Source: an uncultured Bacteroidales bacterium
Lineage (GTDB): Bacteria > Bacteroidota > Bacteroidia > Bacteroidales > UBA932
Direction of reading: 5' to 3'
DNA: 11,620 nt
NCBI GenBank assembly: GCA_900322025.1
Contig: ONYJ01000116.1
Span: 1 to 11,620 of the forward strand
The position numbers were made by a program, and so were the translations under genes. The notes beneath the pieces were generated by a model. That model ran no database searches. It saw only the letters and a list, made by a program, of their open reading frames with translations, and was not told the origin of the DNA. This document shows, piece after piece, positions 5,189 to 11,620 of this stretch (positions are counted from its first letter, which is position 1; every line of letters begins with the position of its first letter).

Positions 5189-7000
5189 CTATGGCTGCAT
5201 TTTATGTCTCTTGCGCTCGTTTTCGTCGAGATAAATCTTACGGATACGCAAATGCTTAGGAGTTACTTCTACGAGTTCGTCGTCTTGAATATATTCCAGC
5301 ATTTCTTCTAAGGTAAACTGCATTGGAGGCGGCAGAACTGCCTTCTCGTCAGAACCTGAAGCACGCACATTAGTGAGTTTCTTCTTTATGCAAACATTTA
5401 CGTTCAAATCCATTGCACGGGTGTATTCGCCCACCACCTGACCGGCATAAACCTCGTCGCCAGGGCTTATTATCCATTTTCCTCTATCCAGTAACTTCCA
5501 CATAGAATAAGCCACAGCCGTTCCCGTTTCCAATGCCACTAAAGAACCGTTAGTTCTCTTTTCTATTTCTCCTTTATAAGGCTCGTATCCTTTGAGCCTG
5601 TGTGCCATTATAGCCTCACCGGAAGTTGCTGTAATAAGGTTGCTCCTAAGGCCGATAATGCCTCTGGACGGGATATCAAAGTCTAAATGTACCCTATCTC
5701 CCCTATGCTCCATGTGCAACAGAGCTCCCTTTCTTCTGGTAGTCATTTCTATTGCCTTGCCTACAAATTCTTCCGGCACATCAATTATCAGATGCTCCAC
5801 CGGCTCACAACGCCTTCCGTTAATATTCTTGTCTATAACCTTAGGCTGACCTATCTGCAGTTCAAAGCCCTCCCTTCTCATTGTTTCTATAAGTATGGAA
5901 AGATGGAGTACACCCCTACCGTAAACCACAAAAGAATCAGAAGTTTTACCGGGCTTAACTTTGAGAGCAAGGTTCTTCTCCAATTCCTTTTCAAGTCTCT
6001 CCTTCAGATGGCGTGAGGTTACATATTTGCCGTCTTTGCCAAAGAATGGAGAATCGTTGATGCAGAAAAGCATGCTCATTGTAGGCTCATCTATAGTAAT
6101 GGTTGGGAGCGGCTCCGGATTTTCGCTATCGGCGATAGTATCGCCTATTTCAAAGCCCTCTATTCCAACAACAGCGCAAATATCACCGCTCTCTACACAT
6201 TCAACGCGAGTTTTCTCTATTCCGGTAAATACCATCAAATCCTTAATACGCTGCTTTACTTGTGTGCCATCGTGATGACATAGAGTTATTTCTTGCCCGG
6301 CTTTTAATACTCCTCTTGTAACCCTTCCAATTGCAATACGCCCAACATAAGGAGAGTATTCCAAAGAAGAAATCAACATTTGAGGAGTACCATCCATATT
6401 ATGCTCAGGTTCCGGAATTTCACTTATGATGAGATCCATAAGCGGTGAAAGGTCTGAGGCAGGCTTCTTCCAATCCAAGCTCATCCAACCCTGCTTGGCA
6501 CAGCCATACACGGTTTTGAAAGCAAGTTGTTTGTCGTTTGCATTAAGGCTCGACATAAGATCGAATACCTGCTCGTTCACCTCCTCAGGGCGGCAATTCT
6601 GCTTATCCACTTTGTTTATAACAACAAGCGGTTTCTTGCCTAACTCAAGTGCTTTTTGCAACACAAATCTGGTCTGAGGCATACATCCCTCAAAGGCATC
6701 TACCAACAATAGCACTCCATCTGCCATATTCAGCACCCTTTCCACCTCGCCGCCAAAATCGGCGTGGCCCGGAGTATCGATGATATTAATCTTATACCCC
6801 TTGTAAGGCACGCTCACATTTTTGGACAAGATGGTGATACCTCTTTCCCGTTCCAAATCGTTGTTGTCTAAAATAAGCTGGCCAGAAGAATTCTTATCGC
6901 CGTTACGCGTTATTTTGGCCTGAAGAATCATTTTGTCAACCAATGTGGTCTTACCGTGATCCACATGGGCTATAATTGCAATATTTCTAATTTTTTTCAT
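5189..7000 (-). CDS. typA: Ribosome-associated translational GTPase TypA/BipA
   Basis: TypA/BipA is an EF-G-like GTPase that binds the ribosome and aids 50S assembly and growth under stress. The product is 603 residues, the normal length. Seen: G1 AHVDHGKT (11-18), the RERGIT switch, G3 DTPGHADF and G4 NKVDK, then the elongation-factor beta-barrel and EF-G-like domains (e.g. GRGVLHLSIL, PSRGIIGLRS) and the BipA-type C-terminus (ALETGTAVAYS, TNVRASGSDE, PKHLRIRK). The frame can be extended upstream by 17 codons to 7051. MKKIRNIAIIAHVDHGKT from the ATG at 7000 is the conserved start, and a promoter lies within the extension. The gene follows the glutathione peroxidase by 54 bp and precedes yceD by 57 bp, all on the same strand. 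Confidence 0.97.
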   Translation of the reverse strand: MKKIRNIAIIAHVDHGKTTLVDKMILQAKITRNGDKNSSGQLILDNNDLERERGITILSKNVSVPYKGYKINIIDTPGHADFGGEVERVLNMADGVLLLVDAFEGCMPQTRFVLQKALELGKKPLVVINKVDKQNCRPEEVNEQVFDLMSSLNANDKQLAFKTVYGCAKQGWMSLDWKKPASDLSPLMDLIISEIPEPEHNMDGTPQMLISSLEYSPYVGRIAIGRVTRGVLKAGQEITLCHHDGTQVKQRIKDLMVFTGIEKTRVECVESGDICAVVGIEGFEIGDTIADSENPEPLPTITIDEPTMSMLFCINDSPFFGKDGKYVTSRHLKERLEKELEKNLALKVKPGKTSDSFVVYGRGVLHLSILIETMRREGFELQIGQPKVIDKNINGRRCEPVEHLIIDVPEEFVGKAIEMTTRRKGALLHMEHRGDRVHLDFDIPSRGIIGLRSNLITATSGEAIMAHRLKGYEPYKGEIEKRTNGSLVALETGTAVAYSMWKLLDRGKWIISPGDEVYAGQVVGEYTRAMDLNVNVCIKKKLTNVRASGSDEKAVLPPPMQFTLEEMLEYIQDDELVEVTPKHLRIRKIYLDENERKRHKMQP

Positions 7001-7008
7001 ACTAATAG

Positions 7009-7039
7009 CAAATATAACAAAAAAAGCGTTGAAATCAAA
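7009..7039 (-). promoter_or_regulatory. Bacteroidota-type promoter of typA
   Basis: On the minus strand, TTTG (7039-7036), a 19-bp spacer and TATATTTG (7016-7009) match the Bacteroidota consensus exactly. Eight bases then lead to the ATG at 7000, the same spacing as at yceD, so the typA transcript should have almost no leader. Confidence 0.75.
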
Positions 7040-7054
7040 ATTAAGATACAACTA

Positions 7055-7657
7055 TCATTTTAGAAGCTCAGCTATATCGCTTTCTATCAAAGCTATATCC
7101 TCTGTAGGCTCATACCTCTTCAACACCTTACCATTAACGTCTATAAGAAATTTTGTAAAATTCCACTTTATAGAAGATTTTTTGTCGTAATCAGGGTCTT
7201 GACGACTAAGCATCCCATGCATGGCCTTTCCCATCTTAGTTGTCTGGTCGAATCCTTTGAAGGGAGCTTGAGACTTTAAGAAGGTAAACAGAGGACTCTC
7301 GTTATCGCCATTAACCTCAATTTTGTTAAACTGCGGAAAGCGTGTCTGATAATTCAGCTGACAGAATTCCTGTATCTCCTCCATTGTTCCGGGCGCCTGC
7401 TGCCCAAACTGGTTGCACGGAAAATCTAAAATTTCAAATCCTTTGTCGGCATATTTTTCATACAGTTGCTCCAACTCTGTATATTGAGGTGTAAAACCAC
7501 ATCTTGTTGCAGTATTTACTATCAAACTCACCTTCCCTTTATAAACAGACAAGCTTACATCATTCCCCTGAGCATCTTTTACGGTAAAATCATAAGTTGT
7601 TTGAGCGGCAGCCTTCACAGACAATAAGGCAATTAGAATTAATAAGAAATTTTTCAT
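7055..7657 (-). CDS. Exported glutathione peroxidase-family (thiol) peroxidase
   Basis: Proteins of this family reduce H2O2 and organic peroxides. Bacterial cysteine forms generally use thioredoxin rather than glutathione. The 200-residue protein begins with a Sec signal peptide (MKNFLLILIALLSVKAAAQ), probably cut near residue 18. No lipobox Cys is present, so a soluble periplasmic location is inferred. Active-site residues: peroxidatic C53 in TRCGFTPQY, Q87 within FPCNQFGQQAPG, and W165/N166 in KWNFTKFLID. C99 in EEIQEFCQLNY lies where resolving cysteines of thioredoxin-dependent members sit. An extended loop (about 134-162, KGFDQTT... to DKKSS) precedes the WNF motif. It is divergent from guaA (168 bp between starts) and lies just upstream of typA. 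Confidence 0.93.
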   Translation of the reverse strand: MKNFLLILIALLSVKAAAQTTYDFTVKDAQGNDVSLSVYKGKVSLIVNTATRCGFTPQYTELEQLYEKYADKGFEILDFPCNQFGQQAPGTMEEIQEFCQLNYQTRFPQFNKIEVNGDNESPLFTFLKSQAPFKGFDQTTKMGKAMHGMLSRQDPDYDKKSSIKWNFTKFLIDVNGKVLKRYEPTEDIALIESDIAELLK

Positions 7658-7683
7658 ATACTTTTTTCAAATGGTTCTCTAAA

Positions 7684-7691
7684 CAAAAATA
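7684..7691 (-). promoter_or_regulatory. Candidate -7 box for the peroxidase gene
   Basis: On the minus strand, TATTTTTG fits TAnnTTTG and lies 26 bases before the ATG at 7657. Nineteen bp upstream stands TCTG, a one-mismatch match to the TTTG -33 element. Confidence 0.5.
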
Positions 7692-7767
7692 ACAATTTTT
7701 AGACTTTTTACAGAAGCTTTTGTAAAGAGCGTTATATAATTGTTAGAATTATTTCAAAACAGATGCT

Positions 7768-7775
7768 TATATTTG
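7768..7775 (+). promoter_or_regulatory. Candidate -7 box for guaA
   Basis: TATATTTG is an exact TAnnTTTG match in the intergenic region, 50 bases before the guaA ATG, implying a leader of about 45 nt. No good TTG stands at the expected 19-20 bp upstream (the nearest is 25 bp away), so the call rests on the -7 box alone. I saw no purine-riboswitch fold in the leader. Confidence 0.45.
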
Positions 7776-7825
7776 CTTCCAAGTTAGGGGTTGCTTTCTG
7801 TAATCTCGTTTACACATAACACCAA

Positions 7826-9457
7826 ATGGATAGAATTATTATACTCGACTTCGGCTCTCAAGTAACACAAGTTATTGGTAGAAGAGTCAGGGAATTAAAT
7901 GTTTACTGCGAAATCCATCCGTTTAACAAGTTTCCTTTCAAAGACGATGGCACCAGCATTCCGGAGGACATAAAGGGGCTTATTCTCTCCGGCAGCCCTT
8001 TTTCTGTAAGAGATAAGAATAGTCCTAAGGTAAATCTTAATAACTTCATAGGTAAAATCCCGATACTCGGCATTTGCTATGGCGCACAACTGATTGCCGA
8101 CACGTATGGTGGTATGGTAGAAGCTTCTCAGACAAGAGAATATGGAAGGGCCGAACTATTTGTATCTGAAAAAGGTGAGCCTATTTTCAAAGATGTGCCA
8201 CAGGCCTCTATAGTTTGGATGAGCCACGGAGACACAATCACCAAACTTCCGGAAGGAGCAAAGCTCATAGCCTCAACCGCAAGCGTACAGAATGCCGCCT
8301 ACAAAATTGCCGACAAAAATATTTATGCCTTTCAATATCATCCGGAAGTTTTCCATTCAGAATACGGTGGCACAATGCTACGCAATTTTGTTATAGGAAT
8401 ATGCTGTTGCAAAAACGATTGGACCACAGAGTCTTTTATAGAAACCACCGTATTGCAGCTAAGAGAGAAACTTGGAAAAGACGAGGTTATTCTTGGCCTA
8501 AGCGGAGGCGTGGATTCTTCTGTAGCAGCAGTTCTACTGCATAGAGCCATTGGGCAAAACCTTCATTGCATATTTGTAGATAACGGATTGCTGAGAAAGA
8601 ACGAATTTGAGGAAGTGCTGGAGCAATATAAAGGAATGGGGCTCAATGTAAGGGGAGTAAGGGCAGCTGATAGATTTATGGAGGCCTTGCATGGCATTTC
8701 AGACCCTGAAGGCAAACGCAAAGCCATAGGCAAAACATTTATAGATGTATTTGATTCTGAAGCTCAGAAGATTACTAATGCCAAGTGGCTCGCCCAAGGC
8801 ACAATCTACCCGGATGTTATAGAATCCAGCAGTGTTAAAGGGCCTTCTGCCACTATCAAGTCGCATCATAATGTGGGAGGACTTCCGGAAAAGATGAACT
8901 TAAAAATCGTAGAGCCTCTGCGCTCGCTTTTCAAAGACGAAGTACGCCGCACCGGAATAGCATTGGGCATTAAGAAAGAACTTATCTCCAGACACCCATT
9001 CCCCGGCCCAGGCTTGGGAATCAGAGTTCTCGGCGAGGTTAGCAAAGAAAAACTCAACATTCTGAAAGAGGCCGATCATATATTTATATCAAACTTGCGA
9101 AGCTATATGACAGAACTACCTCCGGCCTCCAATGGACTGTCGTACAACACCAATAATTCGGCAAACAACACTTCGGACAGCAAAAACCTTATACCACTGT
9201 ACGATGCCATTTGGCAAGCCGGCACAATTTTGCTTCCTGTTCGCAGTGTTGGAGTTATGGGAGACGAGAGAACCTATGAATATACTATCGCACTAAGAGC
9301 AGTAGTTTCAAACGATGGAATGACAGCCGACTGGGTACACCTCCCTTACGATTTCTTAGCAAAGGTATCTAACGAAATCATCAACAAGGTTAAAGGTGTA
9401 AACCGCGTCTGCTACGATATTTCTTCCAAACCACCCGCAACAATCGAGTGGGAATAG
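7826..9457 (+). CDS. guaA: GMP synthase (glutamine-hydrolysing)
   Basis: GuaA makes GMP from XMP, ATP and glutamine, the last step of guanine nucleotide synthesis. The N-terminal class I glutamine amidotransferase domain has nucleophile C84 in GICYGAQ with H172 and E174 in YHPEVF. The ATP-pyrophosphatase domain has the P-loop SGGVDSS (226-232). The C-terminal dimerisation domain ends with the family signature KPPATIEWE. At 543 residues it is longer than the E. coli enzyme (525). The excess maps to an Asn/Ser/Thr-rich insert (about 426-457) between NLR and LYDAIWQAG, positions that are nearly adjacent in other GuaA proteins. The start ATG has an A-rich context (CACCAAATG) and no Shine-Dalgarno. 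The phzF-family gene follows on the same strand after 64 bp. Confidence 0.97.
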   Translation: MDRIIILDFGSQVTQVIGRRVRELNVYCEIHPFNKFPFKDDGTSIPEDIKGLILSGSPFSVRDKNSPKVNLNNFIGKIPILGICYGAQLIADTYGGMVEASQTREYGRAELFVSEKGEPIFKDVPQASIVWMSHGDTITKLPEGAKLIASTASVQNAAYKIADKNIYAFQYHPEVFHSEYGGTMLRNFVIGICCCKNDWTTESFIETTVLQLREKLGKDEVILGLSGGVDSSVAAVLLHRAIGQNLHCIFVDNGLLRKNEFEEVLEQYKGMGLNVRGVRAADRFMEALHGISDPEGKRKAIGKTFIDVFDSEAQKITNAKWLAQGTIYPDVIESSSVKGPSATIKSHHNVGGLPEKMNLKIVEPLRSLFKDEVRRTGIALGIKKELISRHPFPGPGLGIRVLGEVSKEKLNILKEADHIFISNLRSYMTELPPASNGLSYNTNNSANNTSDSKNLIPLYDAIWQAGTILLPVRSVGVMGDERTYEYTIALRAVVSNDGMTADWVHLPYDFLAKVSNEIINKVKGVNRVCYDISSKPPATIEWE

Positions 9458-9521
9458 CAGATACCATACACAGAACATGTAGTATTGAGCAAGTAGCAAT
9501 GATATTTAGTTATCTATCAAA

Positions 9522-10370
9522 ATGAAACAATACATTGTTAACGCATTTGCAGAAGAAGGTTACATAGGCAATCCTGCTGCGGTGAGAATCATGGATAGTT
9601 TTTTGCCGGATTGCGATATGCAACAAATTGCTCTTGAGAATAATCTCTCAGAAACAGCATTTTGTGTATGCTTAAAAGACGATGCCCAAAACCCTATGTT
9701 CCATATACGCTGGTTTACTCCGGGCTGTGAAGTAGAACTTTGCGGCCATGCAACACTTGCAACCTCCTACATACTTTTCAAATATTACTTTAAGGAAGCT
9801 CAAATACTCCACTTTCAATCTAAAAGCGGAGAACTCCGCGTAAGCAGAGAGTGGAAGAAAAACAAAAAAACTGACACCGAGTTCTTTGTAATGATGGACT
9901 TTCCTGCATATACTTTAGAAAAAGTAACCGACCCTACCGAACTTGACGCTGTTAAAAAAGCCATATCTCCCTTGTGTCCAGAGGAAATATGGAAAGGGAT
10001 AGATTATGTAGCCCTACTCAAAACTCCAAAGGATGTGATTGATTACAATCCCGATTTTGAGAAAATAAAGGCTCTGCCCAACAATCACAACCTCCTTATA
10101 ACATCTGCAAACAACAATTCTTCAAGTATATACCACACATCCACAACACAGCATAAAGACTTTATATCTCGCTGCTTCTTTCCAAAAGAAGCCATTGACG
10201 AAGATCCAGTAACAGGCTCGGCGCACTGTAGCCTCGGACCACTATGGGCAAAAAAGCTTAACCGCAGCGAACTTATTGCATATCAAGCGTCTGCAAGAGG
10301 AGGGATTTTACACCTAAGAATCTGCGAAAACAGAGTGCTCGTAGGAGGAAAAGCAATAGAAATACTGTAA
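9522..10370 (+). CDS. PhzF-family isomerase/epimerase-like protein
   Basis: PhzF-family proteins share a two-lobed diaminopimelate-epimerase-like fold. The named member isomerises a phenazine precursor, but most bacterial members, including this one, have unknown substrates. The 282 residues are typical in length. Seen: VNAFAEEGYIGNPAAV (6-21), the catalytic Glu E44 in NNLSETAF, the CGHATLA block (74-80) and DEDPVTGSAHC (226-236). A polar loop rich in N, S and T (about 196-212) lies between the lobes. There are no phenazine genes nearby, so phenazine synthesis should not be inferred. It follows guaA by 64 bp with no terminator between, so co-transcription is plausible. It converges on xerD. 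The start context is ATCAAAATG. Confidence 0.9.
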   Translation: MKQYIVNAFAEEGYIGNPAAVRIMDSFLPDCDMQQIALENNLSETAFCVCLKDDAQNPMFHIRWFTPGCEVELCGHATLATSYILFKYYFKEAQILHFQSKSGELRVSREWKKNKKTDTEFFVMMDFPAYTLEKVTDPTELDAVKKAISPLCPEEIWKGIDYVALLKTPKDVIDYNPDFEKIKALPNNHNLLITSANNNSSSIYHTSTTQHKDFISRCFFPKEAIDEDPVTGSAHCSLGPLWAKKLNRSELIAYQASARGGILHLRICENRVLVGGKAIEIL

Positions 10371-10389
10371 GATACTCTCCTCGTATCTT
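10369..10389. terminator. Hairpin between convergent phzF and xerD genes
   Basis: AAGATAC (10369-10375) and GTATCTT (10383-10389) form a perfect 7-bp stem with a 7-base loop, overlapping the phzF-gene stop codon. A palindromic CTTAATTAAG (10388-10397) follows. It could stop transcription from both sides, but neither strand has a strong T-run after the stem, so termination is inferred from position. Confidence 0.4.
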
Positions 10390-10414
10390 AATTAAGATTC
10401 AAGAATTCCATATA

Positions 10415-11374
10415 CTATCGCTGAGGATGATGATCTAAAATATTTTTCATCCACTGAGCAGAAGATACGTGAGTGTATATTTCTGTAGTTAGTATGCTTT
10501 CGTGCCCCAACATATCTTGAACGGCCCTAAGATCGGCACCATTTTCAACCAAATGAGTTGCAAAGCTATGCCTAAACGTGTGAGGATGAACATCTTTCTT
10601 AACACCGGCTGCTTTAGCATGATTCCTCACAATAGTAAACACCATAACTCTGGTTAATTTACCGGCACGCCTGTTCAGAAAAAGCGTGTCTTGCGATTCG
10701 GATATTTTTGTAAAATTTTTGCTTTTGCCAAGAGTAGGAGAACTACCTGCTATGTTAAGGGAATGTTGCAGGCATTGCCAACGGTGTGGCATATAATTTT
10801 TTATGGCATTTATAGCATAATCTCCTATAGGAACCAAACGCTGCTTATTACCCTTTCCTGTAATTCTTACAAATTGCTCCTTAAAGAATATATCGGAAAG
10901 ATGTAAGTTCACTAATTCACTAACTCTCAACCCACAACTGTATAACATTTCCAAGATGGCTCTATTGCGTACGCCCTCATAAGTAGCACAATCGCAAGTA
11001 GATAGAACCTTATCTACTTCTTCTACAGAAAGTACATCCGGTAGTTTTCTTGTAATCTTTGGCGAATCAACGCTTTTTGTTGGATCGGTATCAACCCCGT
11101 CTTCTATCTTCAGATATTTGTAGAATGCCTTTAAGGTGCTCAGCATACGGCTCTGCGAACGTGGAGAGGTGCGGACAGAAAATTTTTCAGCAAAAAACAT
11201 ATCTATATCCGAAGAATCCGCCTCTGCAAAAGATGTCTTTCCATTAACTTCCAAAAAATGCGCAAACATCTTCAAATCAGAGCAATAAGATAATACGGTG
11301 TTCTTACTCAGAGAACGCTCCAACCTGAGGTAATCTGCAAATTCCTTTATCTTCAACTGAAAGCCTTTAGTCAT
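10415..11374 (-). CDS. xerD: Tyrosine recombinase XerD-like, chromosome dimer resolution
   Basis: XerC/XerD recombinases act at the dif site to resolve chromosome dimers. The N-terminal SAM-like core-binding domain (about residues 5-90) includes YLRLERSLSKNTVLSY. The catalytic domain carries the full set: R150 in SCGLRVSEL, K174 in TGKGNKQR, H265-x-x-R268 in PHTFRHSFATH, H291 in MLGHES and nucleophile Y300 in TEIYTHV. At 319 residues it is about 20 longer than usual. The extra sequence is a polar loop (about 205-226) before LFLNRRAGKL, away from the catalytic residues. Overall motifs fit XerD better than XerC or a phage or integron integrase, and no att sites or mobile genes are nearby. It begins 17 bp after the nth stop on the same strand, so the two are probably co-transcribed. 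Confidence 0.88.
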   Translation of the reverse strand: MTKGFQLKIKEFADYLRLERSLSKNTVLSYCSDLKMFAHFLEVNGKTSFAEADSSDIDMFFAEKFSVRTSPRSQSRMLSTLKAFYKYLKIEDGVDTDPTKSVDSPKITRKLPDVLSVEEVDKVLSTCDCATYEGVRNRAILEMLYSCGLRVSELVNLHLSDIFFKEQFVRITGKGNKQRLVPIGDYAINAIKNYMPHRWQCLQHSLNIAGSSPTLGKSKNFTKISESQDTLFLNRRAGKLTRVMVFTIVRNHAKAAGVKKDVHPHTFRHSFATHLVENGADLRAVQDMLGHESILTTEIYTHVSSAQWMKNILDHHPQR

Positions 11375-11391
11375 GTCGAGTCTGCCAGATT

Positions 11392-11620
11392 TTATTTTTT
11401 CGACAGTTTACTACCTTGCAGCAGTTTAGGGCAAAGCTTATTTAAACCACACTCCGCACAATCTGGCTTATTGGCCTTGCAGACATATCTGCCATGGAGT
11501 ATTAGCCAGTGATGAGCCCTCGCACGGTCTTCTTGCGGTATCTGTTCCTCCAAATCTTGTTCTACCTCAAGTGGAGTTTTCCCTTTAGACAAGCCTAATC
11601 TATGAGCAACCCTAAACACA
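11392..11620 (-). CDS. nth: Endonuclease III, C-terminal part (cut by window edge)
   Basis: Endonuclease III is a base-excision repair glycosylase/AP lyase for oxidised pyrimidines. Only the last 75 residues are in the window. They begin inside the VFRVAHRLGL segment that follows the catalytic Asp, include HHWLILHGRYVC, and contain the complete iron-sulphur loop C-x6-C-x2-C-x5-C (CKANKPDCAECGLNKLC). The first GTG in the frame is an internal valine, not a start; the reading frame runs on beyond position 11620, where the single last base fits the end of a His codon. The catalytic Lys and Asp are outside the window. It lies 17 bp upstream of xerD. Confidence 0.96.
   Translation of the reverse strand, partial: VFRVAHRLGLSKGKTPLEVEQDLEEQIPQEDRARAHHWLILHGRYVCKANKPDCAECGLNKLCPKLLQGSKLSKK

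Noticed and set aside
7001..7051. N-terminal extension of TypA by 17 codons
   Set aside because: The added residues are not conserved in TypA, and the DNA contains the consensus promoter of the gene.
7776..7825. Purine riboswitch in the guaA leader
   Set aside because: The expected leader is only about 45 nt, and no paired three-way junction or conserved loop bases could be found.
9522..10370. Phenazine biosynthesis gene
   Set aside because: Only the broad PhzF family is supported, and no other phenazine genes are in the window.
10415..11374. Integrase of a mobile element or integron
   Set aside because: Motifs fit housekeeping XerD, it sits in a run with nth, and no att repeats, cargo or other mobile genes are present.

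Overview
The window looks like ordinary chromosome from an anaerobic member of the Bacteroidota, most likely Bacteroidales. The evidence is: several start-proximal promoters matching the Bacteroidota pattern (TTG-type -33 element, 19 bp, TAnnTTTG); A-rich start contexts with no clear Shine-Dalgarno sequences; the yceD-rpmF-fabH order without plsX; and anaerobic-metabolism genes (pyruvate phosphate dikinase, the [FeFe]-hydrogenase maturase HydF). Species cannot be told from this sequence alone. I found no phage, insertion sequence, CRISPR array, toxin-antitoxin pair or defence island.

Layout, left to right. Positions 1-1362 (minus) hold the N-terminal half of ppdK, cut by the window edge. A 136-bp gap follows, carrying an apparently broken small membrane ORF. 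HydF lies at 1499-2851 (minus). A divergent gene at 2978-3172 (plus) encodes a small single-pass membrane protein. Positions 3230-3262 carry a GC-rich 15-bp tandem repeat, and 3286-3318 a strong intrinsic terminator. The terminator ends a minus-strand unit read right to left as yceD (5131-4604), rpmF (4573-4391), fabH (4398-3403) and tRNA-Arg(CCT) (3394-3323). Upstream, also on the minus strand, are typA/bipA (7000-5189) and an exported glutathione peroxidase (7657-7055). On the plus strand, divergent from the peroxidase, are guaA (7826-9457) and a phzF-family gene (9522-10370). These converge on minus-strand xerD (11374-10415), preceded by the 3' end of nth (11620-11392, cut by the window edge).

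How the genes relate. yceD, rpmF and fabH form the conserved ribosome/fatty-acid cluster, here extended by a tRNA, so that a 23S rRNA-linked factor, protein L32, fatty-acid initiation and a tRNA probably share transcription. TypA adds a ribosome-associated GTPase next to it. ppdK and hydF fit a fermentative life with PEP/pyruvate interconversion and hydrogen metabolism. guaA, xerD and nth are housekeeping (GMP synthesis, chromosome-dimer resolution, base-excision repair).

Nothing in the window is convincingly a new biological system. The best leads are modest: promoters placed so that typA and yceD should have almost no 5' leader, with identical spacing; a low-complexity insert inside GuaA and similar loops in XerD and PhzF; a Gln in place of the usual cluster-adjacent His in HydF; a tandem repeat and tRNA at the end of the fabH operon; and a hydrophobic small ORF with a stop at codon 3.
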